Source: Bemisia tabaci (lineage: Eukaryota; Arthropoda; Insecta; Hemiptera; Aleyrodidae). Taken from it: a stretch of DNA of 64,000 nucleotides. The notes under the pieces were generated by a model that was not told the origin of the DNA, did no database searches, and worked only from the letters and a program-made list of their open reading frames with translations. Of the stretch, positions 56,111 to 64,000 are shown piece after piece (within the stretch, counting starts at the first letter, position 1; each line of letters opens with the position of its first letter). The DNA lies in NCBI RefSeq assembly GCF_918797505.1, contig NC_092801.1:4526001-4590000 (forward strand), given 5' to 3'. The translations under genes were made by a program, and so were the position numbers.

Positions 56111-56199
56111 CTGGTAGGTGTATAGATTGCTTCGGCTCGAACCGCCTGCCAGCATGTAGATCCCCACGAGTGTGACACTCTGCTGCACAACTTCTTTGA

Positions 56200-56646
56200 A
56201 AAGCCACGAGCGCCCCCTCCGCAGGTCGAGCACGCTGGCGCGGAGGTCTTCCAGCGGCTGGCGGAGAGAGCCACAGTCGAAAAAGCACATGAGCAGAAAA
56301 AACGTGAGGAGTTGATATCAACCTGCCGCGACGCCGTGTCCGCTCTTGAGGTGGCCCAAGTGGAGCTCGGGAAGGTGCGAGCCCAGCCAGCGGGACCATG
56401 ACCATGAGGTCCTCCAGTTCCGCCGCTGGCAAACGGAGCAAAATGCGTTAGAAGACGTGCTGCTCCGTGAGCGAGCGGCCCTGGCTGAGGACATTGCAGA
56501 GCTAAAAGCAGCCAGGGCCCAGCTGTTTGCGCCGCCCCCCAGCCCCCCCCCCCCCAGCCTAGCTTTACCCCCCGCTCTCCCCACAGTCGAATGCACCCGC
56601 GAGGTGTGCAGGGTCGCTGCGAGGCACCGTGTTGGCATCCCTTATT
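56200..56646 (+). other. Coiled-coil-like frame pair, unrecognised
   Basis: Two consecutive plus frames, separated by a frameshift near 56400, encode Ala/Glu/Arg-rich helix: 'AGAEVFQRLAERATVEKAHE', then 'ALEDVLLRERAALAEDIAEL'. A Pro-rich tail (PPPSPPPPSLALPP) and a stop follow. The region is strongly GC-rich. It could be a transposon-encoded coiled-coil protein. No family was recognised. Confidence 0.35.
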
Positions 56647-56649
56647 GAG

Positions 56650-57590
56650 GCAATACCAAATCGCTACCTAAAATATCGCTAAATTTTACCGCTAAAAGTC
56701 ATATATTATTTTATTTTTTATTTTTATTTTACCTTTTTTACCTTTTAATACCGCTCTAATTGCTACTTTCGCTTTCAATCCATTTTTATCGCTAATCCGC
56801 TAACCACCTCCACCACCCCCAAATTCCCCCCCCCCCCCTTATTCCTTGCTTATTGTATCGCACAAACGCGCCGCTTCTGCAACCGCAAGTGAGTTCACTT
56901 ATCTGTCACTAGCAAATAGTTTAGTTTTAGTGTTAGTTTCCAAGTTCTTGGCCTTTTTCATATTGACGCCTCGCTGAGGCGCCAAGGCCGGGGGTGTTTG
57001 TTGGCCCCGATTTTCACCGTACTTTTTCGCTATAGTTGCCGCTACAAGTCGGGCTTACAGGACAGCAGGAGGAGGAAGCTCTGAGGCGGCTGATCGGCCA
57101 ATCAGAGCAGATTAGGGATTTTCCCCTACATGCCCCGCGAGCCATCTCAGACTTCAGCTCGCGACGCCTCCCTTACGCCGAGAACGCCTTTACGTGCATC
57201 GTGTTTTTTGCCGCCTCTGCTGTTCCTGCTCCTCCTGCTGCTGCCTCGCTTTTCATCATCGCTCTTGGTAAAACAAGATAGCTCATTTAGTATTCGACGA
57301 TTATTTTCCTGCTTTAGTTATGAAAATATGAATGAGAGTGTGCATACCGCCCAACCGCCCCCTTGTTCTTTACGCAACCGCTCCCCTTTTTCTCGTATGT
57401 CTACACTTTCGATCCCTTGCGCCCCCACGTGTGAGCTGCTACCATGCTAGGCTAGGTTTCAAGTACACGCGAGTAAGATGGCAAAATGACTAAGGCCCTT
57501 TGGTCAAACTGTAATCCCTGAAAATTCTGCTTTTGTCCGGTCAAATCGCAATGTGGCGCAATCGGCAAGCAAAGCTGCGTAGATGCAGCT
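56650..57590. other. No recognised gene
   Basis: A poly-C tract near 56828-56837 and a GC-rich block (57040-57280) are visible. Open frames overlap in several phases. I see no motif. Confidence 0.4.
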
Positions 57591-59257
57591 TTGAGACTTA
57601 CATTGAATCTTCAAGATAATTTAACCGAATTCATTGTTCAACAGCCGCCAAAAACGAAAACAGCGGAGGAGGTGACACGCGTTCATTCGGACGTCAGAAA
57701 GTTAATTCCTTCGGAACATGTAGTTCAAAATCCATATTTCTTTCACTGGTTTGACATTTATTCAGTTCTAACAGTCCAGAGCTGTATTCAGGAAGGTTAT
57801 TTTCTGTTCCCCTCCAAAGCCTGTGTGCTGCCCTCTTTGAGATCTTAGATTAAAATAAAATTCAACTACTACATTTTTTTCCCTCCTTTTTAGAATCAGC
57901 GTGAAAAATCAGAAACCGATGAATCCCAATCTCACTTGCCAGTGACTTATCGACGAAAGGAATCAAAATCTGACCGATCCCGATCTCACTCGCTAGTGAC
58001 TTGTCAAAAGGAGAAGACAGTGGATTCTGTAAGTTCTTTTAAATAGTCTACTTTTATTTTTCTGTAAAAATTTGTCATGTTTTATTTTATTTTTTCTTCA
58101 TTGTCGTAATATAGGAAGAAAATTTAGAGGGGCACTAGCTCTTGCAGCTTTAAAGTGTGGAGAGCATTGTGGGACATTCAGGGGAAAGGAACAAAGCCAT
58201 ATGCAATGTCTGCCAAATTTCTTTGTAAAATGGTATGAGTAATAAGTTTGTAATGGTAATAAGTGTCCAAATTACATGGAGCCTTATGGTGAAAATATAG
58301 TTCGAACTTACTTTTGATGGTAGAAAATTGAAATTAAGTAATGAATTTTTAAGTCATTTTAGACTAGTTTTAATTGAAATCATTAATAATAATAAGTCAA
58401 TTTTCTAAGAACGCACAAATCCCTTTGTTCTTCAAAGCTCTTATATAATATGGATTGCATTTTGCAAAAAGGAACCAAGAGTATTGCACTGTTTTTAAGG
58501 TTGCACAAGTTCTTTAGTCTTGGAAGAAAAACCTGCTTATCTATAAACAATTGTTGTTTTACACCGTAAAAACTGTAAATTTAACACAAAAATTAGCATG
58601 TAAATTTCATGTTTTTGCATGATTTCAGTACTTTAATTGCAAAGGATTAAGTTGCACAATCTTAGCAACATTGCAATGCTCATGGTTCTTTTTTGCAAAA
58701 TGAAATCCATATAATGGTGAAATACATTGGGACTCTGTCTTCTGGTCCATTACTATGACTGAATTGTATGTTCTAACAGTCAAGAGCTGTGTTCAAGAAG
58801 GTTATTTTCTGTTCCCCTCCAAAGCCTGTAATGCCTACATATTGCCATCGACAGCGTTCATATTTGATCTTCATAATTCAGTAAAAGAACAAATTCCTGA
58901 CCATTTGAAAATTGTTGAATCGCCTTCTTGGCTTAAAATCAAAGGAACCATGTACAAAAGAAGCATGATTCTCATCACAGGGTATTTAGATTTTTCTCCA
59001 ACATTTGCTAAAATTATAAATATTTATTTTTACTCCAAGCAGGTTTACTTTTTGTGCTTAAAGTTAGAAACTCAATACTTTGATGAGCATTATTTTGGCT
59101 TTAAAGTTATGCCAACAGACTCGGAGAATATTTTTGTGCAATTAACCTCTCTTCCTCACCCTTTTCCATGTGTCTTGAGTACCTCCGGGATCGGTAAACT
59201 TTTTGTGTACATGGAATGTAATAGTTATGAGCTTAATCCTAATATGATCGATCCATG
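57591..59257 (+). CDS. Unrecognised gene-like group of exons
   Basis: Three parts look coding. 57591-57848 encodes 'QPPKTKTAEEVTRVHSDVRK' and ends with 'SCIQEGYFLFPSKAC'. 57893-58030 is bounded by a good acceptor (cctttttag) and donor (tct|gtaagt) and encodes a Ser/Arg/Lys-rich stretch with an internal repeat ('SQSHLPVTYRRKES', 'SRSHSLVTCQKEK'). 58755-59255 is 167 codons: 'SCVQEGYFLFPSKAC' again, then 'IFDLHNSVKEQIPDHLKIVE', 'WLKIKGTMYKRSMILITGYL', 'YFDEHYFGFKV'. The 65-bp SC-IQEGYFLFPSKAC segment is thus duplicated about 1 kb apart. I do not know the family; the last part reads like the C-terminal domain of a repetitive-element protein. Confidence 0.45.
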
Positions 59258-60409
59258 ATGTGAGAAAAATGAAAATTACTCGCAAAGAGAGCAGCTTCCT
59301 TCGAGTAAGGAACCCGGAATGTAGTTTGACTGTGTCCGGTTGTGGTTTTTTCGCGCATTTTAGCGCAATACTTGTTTTCGTGAGAGTTAAATTGAGATAA
59401 AATCAATTAAAACCCACAGTAAGATATGATATTTTAAAAAACTAGTCAGCAAAATTTAATATTTAATTCCATTTAATTTGTCATTGAGAATGGCTTTAAA
59501 TTGCTCTCAAGACGTTCCAGTTTTTCATGTTCCGAGGAAGGCCCCCGCCCCCCGGACTCCCCTCTGCAGCTGGGGGAGTCCCCTCAGACCCCTTTTAGCC
59601 CAAGTTCTATATCCTTCTGTGCCCCCCCCCCCCACAGAAAATTCCTAGTTCCACCCATGCATATACGCGGTAATTTTAAAACAGTTTTTAATTTAAGTAT
59701 CCACTTTTATATTAAAGTCTTCTTGATTTTTCCGACGCGAACAACGAACTCGACGCCATCACCTTTCCAACAGACGAAAAAAAGTAACGGAAATTTGAAA
59801 CAAATTTATTATTGGTGGCATTCATAAATTTGCGTACAGAATAAATAAATTTGTGCACAGAACAAATAAATTTGTGCCCGGTCCTAACTATTCCGAAATG
59901 CCTCCATGCAAATTCTAGACTTGTTACGTAACAAATAAGGTTGGTGCAAGGGCACAATTTATTGGTTTGCAGACGCAAAAAAATTGGTGCCGTCCACAAA
60001 TTTCACTTCAACTCAATACGATTGTTCAGGACACCAATATTTTTTTTTCAATGCACTCTCTTTGGTGCTGTTCCTTTAGTTGAATTGCTCAACCACTGGA
60101 GTGTTGTTGCCTGGATAAGATCATTGGAAAAACCGATGTTCCGACTATGAATGTCGGAGGCTAGTGACGCGACGAGGGAGGCGGGCGTGAATCAACACAT
60201 TTCGCAATTCCAGGAAAATATTCGACGGCCTGCGACAATCGCCCGAATCCCAACAGTTGAGTCAACAAAATAATTGCATGTAGTTCCGCACCTTCAATGA
60301 CGCCTTGAAAAGCCTCCGGCTGACGTCATGAATTGCTAATCACAACGCCGGTGGGTGGAATTTATGTGCTCTTCTGTAGATAATTTGAGGGTGTTTAGCG
60401 GACCAGTGG
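59258..60409. other. No recognised gene; short repeats at 59825-59880
   Basis: 'aataaatttgtgc' occurs three times head to tail. A GC-rich patch with 'gccccccggactcccct' at 59540-59640 resembles one at 54880, so it is repetitive. Nothing else was recognised. Confidence 0.4.
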
Positions 60410-60646
60410 GCCGATTATTGAAATTGATAGACAAAGCTATGGACAAAGAAGACAAAAGATACATGGAGGGATCACATTGATGGAAGCGGGTGGTTGCAAT
60501 GGACAAAGGAGGTAGGTAATAGACTAACTAACGGCAACCGACGAGTGACCTGATAGTTAGTCCATCATTTTCTCCCTTAGTCTACAGGAACCACCCATGT
60601 CAACCTTTGTGTGTGTCTCCTTTGTCTATCAATTTCAATAATCGGC
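60410..60646. mobile_element. MITE family E, copy 2
   Basis: 'gccgattattgaaattgata' and its exact inverse 'tatcaatttcaataatcggc' form the ends. The interior shares 'gggtggtt' with copy 1. It lies just 60 bp from a family D copy. Confidence 0.85.
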
Positions 60647-60705
60647 TCGCAGGTATACGTGCGGTTGGAGTTTCAAAAACAGACCTACCGGCCGTGTTCA
60701 TGGTA

Positions 60706-60932
60706 CACTGGAAAAAAAGTCGCTTGGACCTAGAGTCCAGACTCTTGAAAATAATGACAAGAAAAAATACTCTTGATTCAATCGGAGTTTTGCTTGAATC
60801 AAAAGGAAATCCGCTAAAATTAAGAGGCTTCGTTCTTGATTTAAACTAAAAACCGGTTGAATCAAGAGTAGTTTTTCTTGTCAATGTTTTAAAGAGTCTG
60901 GACTCTAGGTCCAAGCGACTTTTTTTCCAGCG
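60706..60932. mobile_element. MITE family D, copy 4
   Basis: 'cactggaaaaaaagtcgctt' and the inverse 'aagcgactttttttccag' form the ends. The arms 'ggacctagagtccagactct' and 'agagtctggactctaggtcc' are perfect inverses. It is the best-preserved copy of the family. Confidence 0.9.
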
Positions 60933-61298
60933 TAGTCCATTGAACATTCCCAAGTTCGGCCATATGTAAATGATTTATACTGTGATCCCGGGTAGTTTCT
61001 GAGTACGCCTAGAACGTAACGTCATAAAAAGGGCACTTTTTGATAGCTTGAGCAAAATTAAACATTTTCAATTCAAAAATAAAACCCGACACTTTACTAA
61101 TTGACCTATAGTGAGTTTGTGCGATAAGTTTGCCATAAATTTCGAGTGATACTGTGCCGTGCACAGGTGGTCGAATAGTTGCTTCGCGATCATGTAAACT
61201 GATCATAGATCATTTTGATTGTTATTTCTTGAATGCGTCACAGTCACTGATGTGCCCGACCTGACACGACTGACAGCATCCAGGAGGCCGTCAGAAAA

Positions 61299-61742
61299 TT
61301 GTCCGTCCAACATTACGAATTGCTGTCGATCTCGTCGTATAATTACAGTCAAAAATCAATTTATAACTCTACTGAGACAATGTTGGACAATGGTAAGGAT
61401 CCACGTGATAGAAAAGATTCGCTGGAAACGTTAACATCGGTAAACGTAGAAAGTTTAGAAGATCGTTTCAAAAGAGAGGAAACTTCGAGAAAACCCTCGT
61501 GCACCAAGAAAACCCGTCCATCCAACATTTCGAATTGCTGTCGATCTCGTCGTATAATTACAGCAAAAAATCAATTTATTACTCTACAAAGACAATGATC
61601 AGGCTGTGGTAAGGATCCATGTGATAGAAAAGATTCGCTGGAAACATTGACATCGGTAAACGTAGAAAGTTCAGAAGATCGTTTCAGAAGAGAGTAAACT
61701 TCCAGAAGACCCTCGTGCACTAAGAAAACCCGTCCTGCACGA
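61299..61742. repeat. Tandem duplication, two units of about 226 bp
   Basis: 'caattgctgtcgatctcgtc'-type and 'ggtaaggatccacgtgatag' phrases recur at about 226-bp spacing, through 'gaaaacccgtcc' in each unit. It lies about 80 bp downstream (gene orientation) of an MCTP exon. The plus-strand frame through it is probably incidental. Confidence 0.8.
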
Positions 61743-61821
61743 ACAAATTTCTGAATGGCATTCAAAAATATAATGGGCAAACCGAGCGATGAGTAAAAAT
61801 TAAGATTTTTAGCATGCTTAC

Positions 61822-61901
61822 CTTCCTAATTCTAAGGCAGTTAAGTCTAGGAACGAAGCGCCCATGAAGTCATCTTGCAACCCCCAGTCGTAGTCGAAAA
61901 C
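61822..61901 (-). CDS. Mctp: MCTP exon (second visible exon)
   Basis: The 80-bp minus-strand exon has an acceptor ttttgtag and a donor GTAAGC. It encodes 26 codons plus AG: VFDYDWGLQDDFMG, then ASFLDLTALELG. The Asp residues in D-Y-D-W-G-L-Q-D-D are the second calcium-binding loop of a C2 domain, so calcium binding is likely kept. It joins the 63.6-kb exon in phase 0 (I-K|V-F-D-Y-D) and the 23.5-kb exon through a split Arg codon. The wording is very close to MCTP proteins from insects to mammals. Confidence 0.9.
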
Positions 61902-62983
61902 CTACAAAAATAGAAAATTCTCAATCATAATTTGAATTCACTGCTAAAAGAGTGAGAGAGAATTCCAATTTTCATTTTTCAATTTCAAAAAATGAACGCA
62001 CGAACTAAACTTCAAATGAAAAACGCGCTTGAATCTTGCCGCCACTCCAATTATTGATGCTTGTTGCTTCATTAGTGATTTATGCTGAATGTTGGGTTTC
62101 TTAGTTTCACTTAACCTGCAAATTCTTTATTTCTTTATTTAATTGTCACCTGCATGCTATAATGTAGTTAGTACCCGTAATTTTTAATTCACATCAGCAT
62201 GTCCTTAGATTATGCATGTACTAAATGTACTTGTACTTGCTTGTAGTCTGTGATCCTTATGTATACCACTGAAGATGGCCCTATGGGCTGAAATGCATTT
62301 GGGTAAATAAAAAATGTAATTTATGCATCTACTTGACGTACCTTACTCTCTCCGAATCAACTAAACTTCGATTACTTAAAAATTATTTCTTAAATCTCTC
62401 TCTATGACTGCGTTATTGACATGCCTCTGATTGGTGTCAAAATGTTGTAGAGGAGGCTTGTCTTCCCGAGTGCGGAGGAAGTGAATGGCTAGTGCTTATC
62501 GCTAACACAAAAATCGATGAAAGGTCGCATCCATAAATCATCTTAATTTTATCGGTTTATTTTATTTTACGGATATTCGTTGAAAAGCTCTTCCAAGTGC
62601 GTAAGAAGAAAGTTAGGACGATTGAAATGATCATATCGAAGGCTAACGAACAATAACTCCAAATTGACCATTTCGACAAAGGTGAGTCGGTGACTTCGCC
62701 GCACTCTACACTATGAAGTACACAAGTCGGAGATGACGCTGTGTTGTGTATATTGTATGAAAAAAATGCACATCTAACCTTATAATTACCAAAGTTAAGG
62801 ATTCACTTTGTTCACCAAATTGTCAGTTTGCAGATCGGCGGTATTATTCGTTGGCCATCGATATGCATGACGTCGATTTGCAAATTATGGCATTTATTTT
62901 AATTCATTGAAAGATAAAAAAAATTGTTCAATTAAAAAAATTTAAAGCCACATCTGAAACCTCAGTAGTTTATCGTTGCGAGG

Positions 62984-63231
62984 CACGGAAAAAAAAAGTG
63001 TCAGAGATTATCCCCTGAAATTGTGGTACTACTCCAATTTGTTGGATGATATGGACATTTCCAATTAAGTTTGGTAGCACCGCAACATTTGGGTTAGTAA
63101 CCTAATTTATCGGGACACTACCAAAATTAATTGGGATACTACCACAATTAATCGGGGTAGTACCACAATTAATTGGGAATGTCCATATAATCCAACAGCT
63201 GGGACTTAACCCCTGCCTCTTTTTTTCCGTG
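62984..63231. mobile_element. MITE family L with internal short repeats
   Basis: 'cacggaaaaaaaaagtg' and inverse 'ctttttttccgtg' form the ends. The interior has several diverged repeats of 'aattaattgggatactacca'. A reverse-strand frame with repeated P-I-N-C/F-G arises from these repeats. It lies in an MCTP intron. Confidence 0.75.
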
Positions 63232-63439
63232 GGACAAGAAAACTCGTTGCGTCGTGCAAACAACTTGCGAAAACGAATGTTCCCTCCTCGGAATGATAGT
63301 TTATCAGTTTGCGGCAACTAAAAAATTAGTTGTAACTGGGAAAGAAATTCGTTAGCCGTTGCCGCACATGGCTCAGCGAGTTTTTTCTCCACACAAATAG
63401 AACCGTCAGAATACTTCTTTTTCCTCTTTTTCTCCTCTT

Positions 63440-63474
63440 CTTCTTTCACTTTTTCTTCTTCTTCTTCTTCTTCA
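63440..63474. repeat. (TTC)n simple repeat
   Basis: An imperfect run of TTC with C/T neighbours. On the MCTP sense strand this is a GAA-rich tract about 100 bp inside the intron after the C2 exon. Confidence 0.85.
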
Positions 63475-63576
63475 ATAAATTCGGGGTGTCTTCAGTACTT
63501 CCAAACGTCATAACCTTTTATTTAACCAAGGTTAAGCTGACGTATATTAGGGTGGGTGAGGCACGTCAAAACTTAC

Positions 63577-63719
63577 TTTGATGTGGACAGGCGTGAAAAC
63601 GTCCTCAACGGGCAGAGTGAAGCTTTCGTCCCATTGCGGGTTCAAATCCCTGTATATTGTTTTAGATTTGTACATGAGCCGACCGTTGACTTTGAATTTC
63701 ACGTAGGGGTCACTAGTTC
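63577..63719 (-). CDS. Mctp: MCTP exon (first visible exon, C2 domain)
   Basis: The 143-bp minus-strand exon has an acceptor tttcag and a donor GTAAGT. After two bases finishing a Gly codon it encodes 47 codons: TSDPYVKFKVNGRLMYKSKT, IYRDLNPQWDESFTLPVE, ending VHIK. S-D-P-Y-V-K-F is the first calcium-binding loop of a C2 domain, and D-L-N-P-x-W-x-E is its second conserved block. The exon continues directly into the 61.8-kb exon. The preceding exon, including the earlier part of the protein, lies beyond the right edge of the window. MCTPs act at endoplasmic-reticulum or vesicle membranes and stabilise synaptic release in flies; that role is from family knowledge. Confidence 0.92.
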
Positions 63720-63904
63720 CTGAAATTCCAGAACAAATGTTCAAGTTATTGCAAGAATGTCTCCACGTCATTGATATTACGGGACAAATATTCCTATAAA
63801 TATGTATCCCTAGGATTTCTATATGAGGACTTATATGTAACAATCGCGGTCGCTGACATCCGCCATTTTTAGGGCAAACGCTTGCTTCGAATTCTGGAGC
63901 CCTC

Positions 63905-64000
63905 AAGAATGCCTGTGCGAAGTTTCAGACTTCCAGCGTAATTTTTCGGCGGAACATGAACTGAAAACCATGTTATTTGTAAAAACAGCGGATATGAGGA
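63905..64000. repeat. Second copy of the 15.65-kb dispersed repeat
   Basis: 'gaatgcctgtgcgaagtttc', 'cagacttccagcg' and 'aaaaccatgttatttgtaaa' match 15638-15720 with few changes, then run off the edge of the window. Confidence 0.8.

Noticed and set aside
56007..56638. Long minus-strand frames opposite the coiled-coil-like frames
   Set aside because: They are antisense to a GC-rich region; the plus frames have the better protein-like heptad pattern, though neither is secure.
63102..63317. Minus-strand frame with P-I-N-(C/F)-G repeats
   Set aside because: It is created by short internal repeats of MITE L.

Overview
This window is non-coding-rich, AT-rich eukaryotic nuclear DNA, almost certainly from an arthropod and probably a hemipteran insect. 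The evidence is GT-AG introns, an MCTP gene with insect-like exons, a chitin-binding cuticle protein gene, fragments of mitochondrial genes, and dense insect-type DNA transposon, MITE and LINE remains. Some repeat termini look like ones I associate with whitefly (Bemisia) DNA, but that is an impression from memory.

Two host genes can be supported. The first is an MCTP gene (C2-domain, membrane-anchored calcium sensor) on the minus strand. Three consecutive exons are visible at 63577-63719, 61822-61901 and 23514-23625. Their reading phases fit each other exactly, which makes the last visible intron about 38.2 kb long. The second is a plus-strand cuticle-protein gene nested inside that intron. 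It has a likely start exon at 27575-27583 and phase-matched exons at 29452-29861, 38542-38886 and 40535-40712. The predicted product is about 313 residues: signal peptide, Pro/Thr-rich middle, and a C-terminal chitin-binding RR-like domain.

The rest is mostly mobile-element strata. From 1 to 23 kb there is a tandemly amplified gene 3' end (4.9-6.1 kb), hAT-like relics, an ND1 mitochondrial insertion (8.4-8.7 kb) fused in frame to an unknown ORF, a capsid-like double-frame ORF joined to a LINE tail (13.9-15.3 kb), and a 1.47-kb foldback element (15.9-17.4 kb). From 23.7 to 25.2 kb an approximately 118-bp satellite sits directly upstream of an MCTP exon. From 30 to 38 kb lie Harbinger/DDE_Tnp_4 remains, including an almost complete 4.19-kb transposon (33806-37992) with long terminal inverted repeats and TA target duplications. 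From 43 to 60 kb come more MITEs, a suspicious 300-bp direct duplication, an R1-like LINE piece with a long A-tract, a mariner-like transposase split by a MITE, an ATP6 mitochondrial insertion, and an unrecognised multi-exon-like ORF group at 57.6-59.3 kb.

At least six MITE families occur, several in two to four copies. Some are nested in older elements, so the order of insertion can be read. I see no convincing tRNA, rRNA or CRISPR. The strongest unusual items are the nested cuticle gene with its giant host intron, the two mitochondrial insertions, the complete transposon, and two unrecognised capsid-like ORFs.
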